Source: Cytauxzoon felis (taxonomy: Eukaryota; Apicomplexa; Aconoidasida; Piroplasmida; Theileriidae). Taken from it: 64,000 nt of DNA. Below, piece by piece: positions 11,229 through 24,400 of the stretch. The stretch lies in NCBI GenBank assembly GCA_020283715.1, contig JAIQCW010000078.1, positions 1 through 64,000 on the forward strand. The letters are read 5' to 3'. A program made the position numbers and the translations under genes. Positions within the stretch are counted from its first letter, which is position 1. Every line of letters starts with the position of its first letter. The notes under the pieces are model-generated. The model had not been told where the DNA came from and did not search any database. It saw only the letters and a program-made list of their open reading frames with translations.

Positions 11229-14200
11229 ATGGAATCTTTTAATTTAGATCTTTTAATAGACGATTATATCCAGTAAGTTGATCCAGAAATTAAAAAATTT
11301 CGCTTTGATGGAGTGTTCAACTAAGGAACGTACCAAGTATTGCGTTGTCTACCGCTCTTGATGCCACAACCATCTTTTTTACCACTGATGTTCCACCTTA
11401 GGTTACATTCCTGCCGTCAGCCCTCCTATTTACTTCTCCCTTCGCTTCCCTGAGATCAGCTACGGGTTCCAATCGAGGTCCAATCACTATACTTCCGCCA
11501 CGATCTCTGGGAGTGGCTCTACTCTTTAGAGATAGGTAATTGGAAGAGCTGTCTGCAAGACAACGAGAGTTGGATTGGACATCAGGTGCAGTAGACAATA
11601 ATTTATTCGTTCACTACTTACTGTTTGTTATGTATGTATATAAATATTATAGGGATGATGTATGTTCGGATAATTCGATTGATGAGGAGGAGTTGAATAA
11701 TTTTTTGATGGGTGATGTATTGCCGGGTATAAAGAAGAAGAGTAAGAAGATGCCATATGGTGATAGATTTATGATGAAATTGATGAAGAAGCGTGGTATA
11801 AAATATAATAGGCGTAAGAAGAAGAGGAAGAAGAGAAAGAATGCATCATATGCTACAAATATGACACCAGAATTAGAAAAATTAATGCAAGATGCTACAG
11901 ATTGTTATTTAGATAAGAAAATTGATGAAGCTGTAAAAATATTAAAAGAATTAGTTAGAAGAGCACCAGGTTTACATGATCCATTCCATATGTTAGGATT
12001 AATTTATCAAGAAGAATATAATGATCTTAATACTGCAGCCAGTTATTACCTATTAGCTGTACATCTAGTACCAACAGATATTGATCTATGGCAAAGAATA
12101 GGTGAAATGTCACAAGAAATCGGTAATATCGATCAAGCCATATATTGCTTCAAAAAATGCCTTAAAGATCACTATAACAATATCAATGAACAAGTCTACT
12201 TCTCACTCGCCATCTGCTATATCGAAAAAGTATGCTTCTAACCAATACAATTAACTTTATGTCATCAACTTGAGGTCCAATCCAACTCTTGTCATCCTGC
12301 CGTCAGCTCTTCTATTTAGTTTTCCCTCCGCTTCCCTGAGATCAGCTACGGGTAGTCCACTTGAGGTTATAAATTCACTTGTCTATTTTCACCTCCAAAA
12401 TTTGAAGGAAAATCTGAATTTCTGGGGAAGCTCATGAAGATTGTGGAATGATTATTGAATGTATTTCTAATATTAATACTTCATTGAAAAGGATTTTGAT
12501 GATTGTATTGAATTTACTAAACCTCACTTCATTCCAATTTATATTGATTGAGTTATCTTCACATACATACATATGGTCACTTTATCCTTATCTCGACGAA
12601 ATTAGTAAATAACCTCAAGTGGACTACCCGTAGCTGATCTCAGGGAAGCGAGGGGGAAGTAAATAAAGGAGCTGTCTGCAAGACGACCTCAGGTGGAGAG
12701 ACAGTGTGACAACTTTTCAGTATCTGAGTTTCTCATTTGATTGATGGTAATTGTAAATATATTTTAGGAGGATTATGGTAATGCTGTTCGTAGATTGAGT
12801 GTATTATATAAAATGCATCAAGAAGATATATTATTGGCTATAGAGTTATCAAAATGTTTGGATAAGATGGGTGATTATAATTCATCATTGATGATATTAA
12901 TAAATTGTTATAAGTTGACATATGATAATGATTTATTATTACGTATATGTAAATTACAGATATCATTAGAATTATATAATGATTGTTATGAATTATTATC
13001 ATATATAAAGGAGACAAATAATTTATCTATAGAATTATTAGTATATTATGTTATATCATCAGCAAATTTAAATAAAAATATAAAAGATGAATTAGAAATC
13101 TTATGGAATAATAAATTAAATAATGAAATTATATTTAAAATTTCTAATTCTTTAATTAATTATTCTATTGATGAATGTATTAAATGGTTTAAATATGGTT
13201 TTGATAATATCAATAATCCTATTGAATTAGATCATAATATCGCAATTAAAATAACAAAATTAATAATCAAACATGAAAATAATTATCAATACCCCATTAA
13301 AGTATTAAAATATCTACTAAATATTCAACCAAAAAATACTGAATTATTACTCACACTCGCTGATATACTCAATGAATATGGTGATGTTGATCAAGCTGAA
13401 GAAATACTCTCCAATATCACACTCGATGAATTCGATAAAGTCAATCAATTCACACCCACGTACGTTTATACCAATCCACCTGAGGTCCAATCCAGATCTA
13501 TTCCACCTCCACCTATCGTCGTCCTGCCGTCAGCCTCTCCACTTGAGGTCCTATCCTGATCTTCGCCACGATCTCCGGGAGTGGCTTTACTCTTTAGAGA
13601 TAGGTAATTGGAAGAGCTGTCTGCAAGACGACCTCAAGTGGAATGGCGAGTGGAAGAAGGGTGGATTGTCTTGTATTGATGTGTTTATTTGTAATATATT
13701 TATATATATAGTCCAATTGATGAATTGGAGCGTGAGACGGTATTGTATAGATTATATGATGAGCGTGTTGGTATATTGCATGATATTGTTAGTGATGTTG
13801 GTTTGCGTGTATATCCTTGTTTATTATCGTATGGAAGATTGTCAAAATCAATTGAGGATATAGATCGTGTAACTTTATGGGTAAATGATTTCTTAAGGAT
13901 TATTAAAGATTGCGAAATGGATATGAAGAGAGCTTCTAGACGTATAAATGATACAAGAATTAAAAATAACACAATTAAGATAGATGATAATACAAATGAT
14001 GTAAATTCAATCTTCCTAACCAGTGATTATACAAAAAAAACCACATCATATAAAAATTACTCATTCAATAAAGTCAAAAAAGAACTCGGATTGAAATCCG
14101 CCGAAGATATACTAGGTTAGTCTATACAATCCAATTCTTCTTCCACTAGCCATTTCACCTGAGGTCGTCCTGCAGACAGTTTTCCACCTGAGGTTACATC

Positions 14201-16043
14201 TACCTCTCTTCCACTCGCCGTGGAGGCCTCTTCTAATTACCTATCTCTAAAGAGTAGAGCCACTCCCGGAGATCGTGGCAGAAGTCAGAGAATTGGACCT
14301 CAAGTGGAACCCGTGGATGATCTACGGAAATCCGAGGGGAAATAAATAGAGAGCCTCCACGGCGAGTGGCAACATCAGGATAGACCTCAAGTGGAGCGCT
14401 CATCTTCATTATATATATATATATTTATAGGATGGGAGGGTTATGAGGAATTGATTGTATGTGCGACGGTCATGATGGTGTCTATAGGTAGATTTAATGA
14501 GATATTGGAGGTATTAGAGTTGATATCTAATAATAAGAAGCGTTTTAAATCGAATATTAATATTAATGAACGTAAGAAATTATTAAAGACTATTGAAGAA
14601 TTATCTTATCGTTAGTTTGATTTATAAAAAAAACCCCATTTAAATTTAGAAACGAGTTTATATGGGGAGGTTTTTAAGATTGGTATAACATATGCTAGGA
14701 ATGAATTTTTGAAATCACCAACTGATGGTAATTTACAATGTTATAGTAGAATATTATGTACTGGTAAAATTGCACAAGCCGCATTATTACCATTATCATC
14801 ATCTAATGAAAAAGATATACTATTAGAAAATAGGTTAATTCATATCCAACTTATAAAACCCCATAACCACCATATTTTAGATCATGGATTAATAGACAAC
14901 TTATTAATAAACCCAACAATTTTGAATTATTAATGTTAGCCGGACATTTCTCTACAATATCAAGTAATTGGACATACGCTATAAACGAATATAAAAGAGC
15001 ATTCGCACAAAAACCAAATGAACATATCGTCAATCTCTGCCTCGCAATCAGCTACTTTAACTCAACCACCAGAAAATATACCAATGTATGTTCAAACTAA
15101 CATATCAACCTAAAGTCCAATCCTACTCTCTTTACCACTCGCCGTTCCACCCGAGGTTACAACCACTGTTCCACTCGCCTCTACCGTAGGTCCTGCCGTC
15201 AGCTTCTCTATTTACCTCCCCCTCCGCTTCCCTGAGATCAGCTACGGGTTTTCCACTTGAGGTTACATCCTTTACACCTTCACTTTCGCCACGATCTCTG
15301 GGAGTGGCTATACTCTTTAGAGATAGGTAATTAGAAGAGGCCTCCACGGCTAGTGGCATACAAGGTTGTAGTCTCAGGCGGAGAGCTGTCTGCAAGACGA
15401 AGAGAGTTGGATTGGACCTCAGGTGGACAATGCTTCAGTTGTAAACTCCTTCGTTTTATGTATCGTCTTTAATAAATATGATAGGATATAAATCGTTCGA
15501 TAGTATTGGGTATGTCATTTATTCAGCGTTATTTGAAGTTGCGCACTGATTATATAAAGGGTTTGAGTATATCAAATCAATGTAAGGAGATATTTATAGC
15601 GGAGAATTATTATAATTTGGGGAGGTATGTTGATGTGTATGGAGATGTATAATAATTTTCAGGACATTTCACCTGTTGAATTTATTGGATATAGCAATGA
15701 AATTGTATTATAAATGTATATCTATATTGATGGAATTAGAATTTAAGTATAATAATGAAAATTTGGACAGAGCACCGATAGAGTGTCCATGTATAGTGTG
15801 CAACTATTGTCGTAATAAAGATTCTATTAATTTACCTCATTCTAGTAGTAAATATTCCACAGAATTATTTATATGGGATCATAATCGTAAAGAATTATTA
15901 AAGGTAAATTATTATAATGTTAGATATTAATTATATATTTCATATTATAGTGTTGTGCATATAATTTGTATTTAATATATAACAAGAACAATAGCAAGAT
16001 TCAGGCTAATTATATATCATCTAATTATATAATATGGAATTAA
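11229..16043 (+). CDS. TFC4: TFIIIC TPR subunit (tau131 / GTF3C3 homologue)
   Basis: RNA polymerase III general factor subunit that bridges promoter-bound TFIIIC to TFIIIB. Ten exons: 11229-11272, 11653-12229, 12768-13459, 13712-14115, 14431-14610, 14650-14833, 14881-15085, 15485-15624, 15663-15903, 15951-16043. They sum to 2760 nt, exactly 920 codons, with every phase matching. An acidic N terminus precedes a Lys/Arg-rich block (RRKKKRKKRK), then TPR repeats (ELVRRAPGLHDPFHMLGLIY) and the C-terminal MSFIQRYLKLR region typical of GTF3C3. Five of nine introns carry cassettes (1, 2, 3, 4, 7); the other four are 38-47 nt. The stop codon region overlaps the bL19m start by 10 nt. Confidence 0.92.
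11391..11589. repeat. Cassette R11, TFIIIC intron 1
   Basis: T, E, C, T, D, E, T within the 381-nt intron 11273-11652. Confidence 0.88.
12266..12698. repeat. Cassette R12 with nested element, TFIIIC intron 2
   Basis: T, E, C and T precede nested element N (12385-12605, inverted); T, C, E and T follow. Intron 12230-12767. Confidence 0.9.
12385..12605 (-). repeat. Nested element N, copy 2 (inverted)
   Basis: Reverse complement of the 6486 copy, beginning with CACCTCCAAAATTTGAAGG and ending near TATCTCGACGAAATTAG. As in the other copies, cassette modules flank it on both sides. Confidence 0.87.
13477..13656. repeat. Cassette R13, TFIIIC intron 3
   Basis: T, E, T, D, E, T, B. This is the smallest complete intron cassette (intron 13460-13711, 252 nt). 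Confidence 0.88.
14140..14395. repeat. Cassette R14, TFIIIC intron 4
   Basis: B-like, T, E, T, B, D, T, C2, B, T. Intron 14116-14430. Confidence 0.88.
15107..15426. repeat. Cassette R15, TFIIIC intron 7
   Basis: T, B, T, B, E, C, T, D, B, T, E, T. Intron 15086-15484. Confidence 0.88.
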
Positions 16044-17252
16044 TACCTTGTAATAGTATATTTAAATTTTATAAACGTCTATTGCGTACTAGAGCTATTG
16101 TCAGTAATGCTGAGTCTAGACATTATGTAGTTGAGAATCCTAAGGTATCTCACAACTGGCCACCGTTGAATGATCATGGTTCGCCGATATCGTATACAAA
16201 ATGTAAACAATTGATGTATAACTTAAATTTATTAGAAATGTCGAGGTTAAATAAGAGTCGTAAATTTACTGTGAGTAGACACATGGAATCTTAAAAATTT
16301 CCTCATCTATAGATGCCTATTATTAGTATTGGTGATTTAATTGAGGTGAAGTATGAATTATCGCGTACACAGCAGACATATGCTGTATTTCAAGGTTAAT
16401 TTAATGTAGAATCATATTAACATCTTCAGGTTATTGTATTGATATAAGGAACAAGGGTTTAAATTCATCATTTGTGTTAAAGAATGCTTTTGATGGTGTT
16501 GGTATGACACAATTGATACCTCTCTACTCTCCAAGACTATTAAATGTTAAGGTTTGTAGAGTCTACTTATGAATTGATCAGATTCCTGCAGATTATGAAG
16601 TCATTGATAAAAAAGACTGACAATTTAATGGTAAAGAAGCCATTGACTAGAGATTATCGTTACAAGTTCCATTTAAATGTGCGGCATAGATTTTCTAAAA
16701 AAAATGGCGTGCACAAACCGGGTTTGTTGTGTAAATTTATATTTGATAAACATTTGAAGGTATAAGAAGTTTTGAAATTCGGTTGAAGAATAGGATATCA
16801 AGATTGAAGTTACAGTATTATAGGTTAAGATTGGAGGCAAATTTACCCCCATATATATGGGGAGGACCATATAATATTATAGATAGCTCTAGGCAGCGCA
16901 TGAGGTTTGTTGATGATTTACAAATGGGGTAGAATGTTATTATATTGAGGAAAACATCAGTATTATGAGGATAATTAATATTTAATGTTTATATATATTC
17001 ATTACAGATTGGTGCGCGGTGAAATGTACAGGAGGATAAAGATTTATAGTATGGTATGGATTTATATGATCGATGTTAATACTGAAATATAGGATGAGGA
17101 ATATAGCCGTAAACAGAAATTACATGAAAGGCGTGAAAAGACGAAATGGGGTAATTATAAGGTATGCTTATCTAGCAGATTTTATAATACATTAATTATA
17201 GCTGCCTGGTTTATCATATCTTAATACATTGGATAAAAAAAACACAATATAA
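16034..17252 (+). CDS. MRPL19: Mitochondrial ribosomal protein bL19m
   Basis: Large-subunit mitoribosome (less likely apicoplast) protein L19. Exons 16034-16270, 16313-16394, 16430-16551, 16592-16721, 16760-16928, 17008-17053, 17093-17161, 17202-17252. The bL19 core is in exons 2-3 ([43 protein letters not shown]). N- and C-terminal extensions, the latter basic ([16 protein letters not shown]), are as often seen in mitoribosomal proteins. The start at 16034 lies inside the last codons of the TFIIIC gene in another frame. A later start is ATG 16313, which would lose the extension. All introns are short (35-79 nt) and cassette-free. It converges on SLU7 with 44 nt between stops. Confidence 0.85.
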
Positions 17253-17296
17253 ATTATAATGGGGTTTTTTAACAAATAAAAATATATCGCAATAAA

Positions 17297-19224
17297 TTAA
17301 TTTTTATTACAATTTAATTGTTTATTAGTTATTTTACAGCATTTATAACCCCATTTATCATTGTCGAGATCGTAGTAAGAGCCCCATATCTGGGTATGGC
17401 CCAATATGTAGACATTCTCATCATATTGTGATGAAGTAACATTTAAATCATCATTAACACTATATAAACCATAGATTATAAATCATATATAAAACTTACA
17501 CTTGAATTATATCCGATTTATCAACCTGGACTAAATGTCTCAATTCCTTCTCATTTTCAACATATTCCGACGCATTATACTTTTTAATCAATTCATCACG
17601 CCTCTTATTCTTTAACTCCTATAATATTTGTAGGGGAAGTTAGGATTATAAGCATCATAATTCCCATAATATCAATTATACCTATGTTCCACTCGAGGTC
17701 CTGCCGTAAGCTCTTCTATTTACCTATCCCTGAAGGGTAAAGCCACTCCCGGAGATCGTGGCGAGGTTGAGTACATGACCTCAGGTGGAACCCGTAGCTG
17801 ACCTCAGGGAAGGGGAGGGGGAAGTAAATAGAAGAGCTGTCTGCAGGACGAAGACAAGGTTGTAACCTCAGGTGGAGGCTCTCTACAAGACTAAGAGAAG
17901 ATATAACTTAGGGTATATGGTGTAGATGTATACTCATTGGGTAAACATACTTTTTCTTGTTCTTTGGTTTGTTTATATAATAGTTCGAGTTTGGTGGGGT
18001 TAGCGATGAAGTTGACATCATGTCCTTTTTTGTTGGATTCCCAAGCGAAGACCTGTTATTGATGGTAATAAAATAATATGTATAGGCCAACCTCTAATTC
18101 TTTGGGTTTATATGTTTCAGCCGAGTTATAAAAGACATTATCACCACGGAAGATATTTTTAGCATTTTTAACACCAAGCAATGGATCTTCACGCATTGAA
18201 CGAGATTTCGGATCATAAAATGCCGAATTCACATCCAAATTTATTAAATACTTTGCGGTATCCTCCCTTATACGCAAATTTCTAGTCGTCGTACGAGTAC
18301 GAGAATCCTTACTGTCATATAATACATCACCATCGTCCTTCAAGTGCTCATCATCCGATATATCCTCTTCACTATATACAATTATATTAGACATCAAATC
18401 ATGTATGAACACTCCACCTGAGGTTACAACCACTGTTCCACTCGGCGTGGAGCCTTCATCCAATTACCTATCTCTAAAGAGTATAGCCACTCCCGGAGAT
18501 CGTGGCGGTGAGAAGGTATGGATTGGACCTCAAGTGGACTACCCGCAGCTGATCTACGGGAAGCGAAGGGGGAAGTAAATAGATGAAGCCTCCACGGCGA
18601 GTGGAAAAGGAGGTGGATTGGCTCAGGCCGGATGTTCACTAGGTTCGTTGACTTACCCATCATTGAGTAGTAGTTTGGCCATTTTTTGTTTAGCACGTTC
18701 TTCTTCGACATCCTGATATTCTTCTACTATTGTATGGTGTGTTTCTGGGTCAAAACCGGCCCATCTATCGCGATTGGCATCGTATCCTAGATCTTGATGC
18801 GTGATAATGTATTCATCGGGACAAATATTATTATTTGTGAACTTAGCGCCTTTTTTCCTAGGTCTTTCCACACAACTTTTCGAGTCGTGAGTCATGGCTC
18901 CGCAATTCTCACATGCGCCTTTCCTGTACTTGATAGCTACTTCAGACTTAACACCACGCTTATGCCATGTGTCTATATCGGCTTTTGTAATCTCGCTAGC
19001 TCTTTGATGCTTAAGTGCTATACAATTGATGGTATAAGAGGAGTTTACATGAACATACTGGGTGCATTATGATTTAAATACCATGGCGCTCTAGAAATAT
19101 ACTGTGGTATATGAGGGTTAATATCCTTTCCTGATTCATCTGTTAGAGCTGGTGCTGTACCTGCTTTCCTAGCAACTTCTAACTCACGTTCTTTGCGCAG
19201 GTCTTCACGCGTTTTAAATGTCAT
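17297..19224 (-). CDS. SLU7: Pre-mRNA splicing factor SLU7
   Basis: Second-step spliceosome factor involved in 3' splice-site choice. Exons 19224-19059, 19017-18657, 18371-18092, 18052-17951, 17618-17500, 17459-17297 total 1191 nt (396 residues), all phases exact. Diagnostic blocks: [32 protein letters not shown], the CCHC zinc knuckle [59 protein letters not shown], and [17 protein letters not shown]. Two introns (18372-18656 and 17619-17950) contain cassettes; the other three are 39-41 nt. Confidence 0.96.
17688..17877. repeat. Cassette R16, SLU7 intron
   Basis: T, E, D, T, C, E, T. The D tail has the compensated variant CCCTGAAGGGTA in place of CTCTAAAGAGTA, keeping the small palindrome. 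Confidence 0.88.
18413..18633. repeat. Cassette R17, SLU7 intron
   Basis: T, B, D, T, C, B, T. Its left about 50 nt (TGAACACTCCACC ... CGGCGTGGAGCC) is nearly identical to the left end of R26 in the Pol I gene. Confidence 0.9.
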
Positions 19225-19645
19225 TGTTATGATTACCAGATGGTATTCAAATTCTTTAGATATTGGTCCTCAAATATCAGAGTTAATAATTCAAATATTT
19301 GTGGCAGATAGAGTATACATATAAATACTAATGCCATTTTACTCTATAATGTTCCCTATACAAAAATTATTCGAAGATTCTATTGTACCTTAATTAGGCT
19401 TGCATATGAAATATGTTCTATTTAAGAGGATCATCCCCAACTTGGGTAGGCTAGAGGATACATCATCCATTCACTTCATAAAATTATTTAACTCATAGAT
19501 AAAATAAAATATAAATTTATGTAATAAATGTGTATTAATTTAAATATAAATATGTCTACACATTAATTTGGAAAAAAATTTTTTTTCAGAAAAATTTGTC
19601 ATCTAATCATCAACTACTCAAATAATATCGCACACCTCATCTAAT
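19225..19645. promoter_or_regulatory. Bidirectional spacer SLU7 / DHHC gene
   Basis: About 420 nt, AT-rich, cassette-free, between divergent start codons. No gene seen; presumably both promoters. Confidence 0.5.
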
Positions 19646-20998
19646 ATGGCTGAACCAACCTTTGTTAATATTAAACCATCCAAGAAAAGAGGAACTTGTT
19701 TTATAAATATAGCATTTATGATAATGTGTAAGTTAGACCTTTACTTATTACATCGTTCATTATTTCAATCAGTTTACATGTATTTTGGCATGATGGGTAT
19801 ACTATTAAAACCATACCTAAGCCCTCTTACATTATTTGGTGGCCTCATGGCCAGTTGTTTTAATGTGTTATTCTTACTCTTCTTTGTCAGTTTTGTTAGG
19901 GTACGTTGACTCGCAATTCATATAATAATTTATATTAAGTCATCATATACCGACCCAGGAGTAGTACCAGTTAATTGGGGATTTTATATGGGCGATGATA
20001 CTAAAAGAAGGAGATACTGTAAAGTATGTAATGTATGGAAACCGGATAGGACACACCATTGCTCAGCTTGCAATCGTTGCGTACTCAATATGGATCATCA
20101 TTGCCCATGGATTAATAACTGTGTAGGATTCTATAATCGTAAATACTTTATGCAGCTACTTGTCTACTCCGTTGTAACACTCATCTTCACCGTACTACAC
20201 TCGTATGTTGACTGAATATAGATAGACTTCCACCTGAGGTCCAATCCTACTCCTAATTATAGTATTCCTTCTCTTCGTCTTGCAGACAACTCTCCACTTG
20301 AGGTCCATCTTTTCCATTGCATGGAGCTTCTTCTATTTACTTCCCCCTCCGCTTCCCTGAGATCAGCTACGGGTAGTCCACTTGAGGTTACATCCAACAC
20401 ATCCTCAGCACTATCTTCCATCATTCCTATGATGGATGATCCATCACTACCTTCACCACGATCTCTGGGAGTGGCTATACTCTTTAGAGATAGGTAAATA
20501 GAGAAGCCACCACGGCGAGTGGAAGAAGAGTTGGATTGGACCTCGAGTGGGCAAATGTTCGGTGGTTGAATTCTTTGTCTTTATAAATATGTATGATAAT
20601 ATTATTATAGAATATATTATTTGGTGAAGGAGTCTGTAATAGAATATGGTGTGGTTGATGATATAGATGTGGATAGTGATGCTACTGGATTTAAGGCTAT
20701 ATGTTATATATATGTATGTGTAATGATATTTATTGGATTGGCATTAGTATTAGCATTAATACCATTTGTACAATTTCATTTTCGATTAGTATTGAAAAAT
20801 TCTACTACTATTGAAAATTTAGACGAAGCTTCACGTGATTCTGGTATTTACGATATGGGAATAGGTGCCAATTTACAACAAGTATTTGGTGTCAATCCAT
20901 TATGCTGGTTCGCACCATGTAATCTTCCACTCAATAGACCCGTCGGTGATGGTGTACGATGGACACAATATTATCAAGATATACCAAATGAACCATAA
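19646..20998 (+). CDS. DHHC-type protein S-acyltransferase
   Basis: Membrane palmitoyltransferase. Exons 19646-19727, 19773-19900, 19940-20202, 20611-20998 give 286 residues. Two N-terminal membrane helices are followed by a TDPG(V)VP motif (near residue 72) and the Cys-rich domain RYCKVCNVWKPDRTHHCSAC with catalytic DHHC in MDHHCPWINNCVG. Two more helices and a C-terminal TTIE motif follow. The first 45-nt intron (19728-19772) keeps the frame and looks coding, but removing it restores an uninterrupted first helix. Intron 3 (408 nt) carries a cassette. Probable Golgi or plasma-membrane enzyme; substrates unknown. Confidence 0.94.
20229..20550. repeat. Cassette R18 with module F, DHHC intron 3
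   Basis: T, E, T, C, T, F (about 20428-20448), D, B, T. The 22 nt at the intron start (20203-20224) match the RPN7 cassette intron. Confidence 0.91.
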
Positions 20999-21064
20999 AA
21001 TTACAACTCGCATTCCATACACATCTATCATAACTATATCCGAAGATGTTACACCTAAAGTCAG

Positions 21065-21331
21065 TCCACCGTAAGTCTTGGAGACGGCCCTCCACCTGAG
21101 GTCTTTCCACTCGCCGTGGAGGCCTCTCCTATTTACCTATCCCTGAAGGGTATAGCCACTCCCGGAGATCGTGGCCGAAGTATATTCATTGGACCTCGAG
21201 TGGAGAACCTGGAAGCGATCTACGGGAGCTGGAAGGGGAAGTAAATAGAGAAGGCTCCACGCCGAGTGGAATCAGAGTTGGATTGGACCTCAGGTGGAGA
21301 GCTATCTGCAAGACTTACGGTTGAGTGGACT
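21065..21331. repeat. Cassette R19, intergenic
   Basis: T, B, D, T, C2, B, T, E between the convergent DHHC and secreted-protein genes. Confidence 0.87.
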
Positions 21332-21440
21332 AATGTGAGTTGTAGGCTTTTTCTCATATAAGAAAGCTGATTTAATATTTAGTAGATGCATTACATGTTA
21401 TATATTTAACGAGATTAAGTTTAATTTACATTATGGTAGA

Positions 21441-24400
21441 TTACTTTTCTACTACAAGTACTTGTTCTTCTTCTTCGGGTTTTTTGTAATGATGTAATGT
21501 GGTTGGTACATTTTCATATAATGATAAGAGTTCACAGTATTTTTTGGGTTCATCATCATCGAATTCATGTTTGGGTAATTTGAATTCTTTTAATAATGTT
21601 TCATGATAGTAGAGTGCTAATGAATGATTTTCTCTATTGGGTTTATCAATATTGACACATGCGGCATTAACAACATAGCTTTTAGATAATGCAACACTTG
21701 TAAATAATACAGCTTCATGTACTTTCTTTTCAATTGGAGTGACTTTGGTAGTTTTTTCATTACTACATGTAGGTCCTAATTTTTTATTGAATCCAAAATA
21801 GAATTCATATTCATAATGTTTCAATTCACGTTGTACATGTTTAACTACTGATGAAGCACCCTTTAATGCTTTAGCTTCTTCTTCCATTGGTAATATAAAA
21901 TCTGTACCTTTAATTGTTCTATTTTGGAAATCATATCCACTATATACATTATTATAATATGCTTCTTTATCAAATAATTCATCAACATTAGATGGTAATA
22001 AAGTAACTCTATCTTTTATATTATCACCTTTAACTATTAATGGTGTTATAAATTCCAATGGACAAGTATGATCAAATAATAAAGTTGATTTCTCATCAAC
22101 TGGTATTACACTTATAAATATAGGATGTAATAATTTTCCATTATTTTCTTGAGCTTCTACAGATGGTTTAAATTTATTCATTGTCTTTTTCAATCCTTCA
22201 GCATCATTATCATTTACTACTGCTACAACTGAAAAAGATGATGTCATATCATCAGGATCAGAATGTGCCTGTAAAAAAAAAGGTTAATTTTTCAATCATA
22301 AAATTTCATCAAAACTTACAAGTCCATCATTAATCAATAAATCAAGAGCAGTTCTACTACTTGAAACCTCAAGTATACCTCTCTCGTATGGTCCTTGCAT
22401 ACTTTTACTAAAATTAATAATATAATGTTATCAATAAAAATTCAAACATACGGTGTATTGTCGAAGAATTTCATCTCCTTAACTACAAGCCTCCTATTAA
22501 CTTTACTATAATGACCATATCTTATACTGTCAAATATCTGACCCTCAGAAGCAAATTTATTAACAAGAGTCTTGATCAAGTACTCAATTGTACCAAATTC
22601 TCTACCTACTTCACAATTGCCAGCAATCTTATCACACTCCTTAGTCACATTATATTGAGAATTCATTACACTAACAGCAGTGTCATCGAAAAATAAATAT
22701 AATGTATACTCGAAAAATCTCCTAGTAGACATTAACATTCTATTCAAATTGTAACCATGCTTATCGAAAGGATTCAATCTATAATAATAATATAAAAATT
22801 TATTTATACAATATATATATATATATATATAATCCACTCGAGGTTACCTCTACCAACAGTCCAACCTCTGTTCCACTCGCCGTTCCACCTGAGGTCGTCT
22901 TGCAGACAGCCTCTTCTATTTACTTCCCCCTTCGCTTCCCTGAGATCAGCTACGGGTAGTCCACTTGAGGTCCAGTACTACTCTTCATTCCACTTGAGGT
23001 TACATCCAACACATCCTTAGCACCATCTTCCATCATTCCCATGATGGATGATCCATCACTACATTCACCACGATCTCTGGGAGTGGCTCTACTCTTTAGA
23101 GATGGGTAAATGAAGAGGGCTCCACGCCTAGTGGAAGACAAGGTTGTAACCTCGAGTGGAGTTAGATTCTATTATATGTGATGAAACGTACTGTAGAAGT
23201 TCTTTAAGTTTGAGTTTACCGAATGTGGGTTCATCTTTTTTATTATCGAGATAGAGGAAGTCTTTATGTATATGATTGGTGATGAATGGTAGCCAAGGTT
23301 TATTACAGTTATGTAATCTGGAGATGATATAGGTAGCATTTTCATTATTATTGAATGATTTGGTAACAATTTTATTATGTTTACTGATGCATGGTAAGAT
23401 TTCATTACTATATTGTTTGAAAAGATGTTTAGTATCGATATCTACATTAAGTAATGATTCATCATATTCGACATTATCATTATTATCATCAAAGAATGAA
23501 TTAGCTTCACGTTGTTTAATGATATCTTTGAATAATTTATCATTTTGATTAGTTGATAATAATTCTAGATTCATATTAACATTAGAGAAGCAATTAATTT
23601 TTGATGTTTTGATATCAAAATATAATTTAATATTATCTAATTGTTGTTGTGTATTGAATGTATCAATAAAATATTCATATAAACCAGTTTTAGGATTACA
23701 TTTAACATAAGTTTTAATAGCATTATTATAATATATACCAATTGGGCATTCATTATCTTCAAATACAATACGATCTAAATTTAATTTAAAATACATTTTA
23801 TTATATATAGGTGTATTAATATCAAATATTAATCTAGTATATTCACCATTTGTATAAAAATATGTACCATTTAATATAGATTTATTATTAAATAATTCAG
23901 CTTCTTTTGGTATAAATGGTGGTAATATATCAAAAGATAATATAGGAATTTCATCACCATTATTACTATTAGATATATTAATTTTCCATAATAATAAATC
24001 TTTATTTAATTCTTTTTCATCTTTAGATTTAAATAATAAAGGTACTTCATAAAATGATTCATCAGATGTTAAATTTCCAGATTTTATACCTATTTGAATT
24101 TCATTTTTATCTTCATTATATTTATAATTTGGTAAATTAATAAATTGTAATGAATCAATTTTAAATCTTTTAAATTCATCATCTAAATCAAATTTTATAT
24201 TATCACCAGTATTAATTTTAATAGTTAAATCTTTATTTGATGTTAATTTTACAATTGGTATAAATATTCTAGCAATATAAAAATTATCAAATTTATTAAC
24301 TACACTTGATACATATATATTTTTATCATATGTATTAATTATACCTTTATTATGACCTATTAAATTAATACTCTTATATTTATTTAAATCATTTTGTGTA

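Noticed and set aside
22950..23141. Many 60-100 codon ORFs within cassettes (for example here, 11398-11598, 15132-15395, 58956-59162)
   Set aside because: Their peptides are only translations of shared modules, occur in both orientations and lack independent support.
23128..23191. Last codons of the secreted-protein exon running into the cassette
   Set aside because: A GTACGT donor at 23191 lies just upstream and joins in phase to the exon at 22778, so the cassette codons are intronic.
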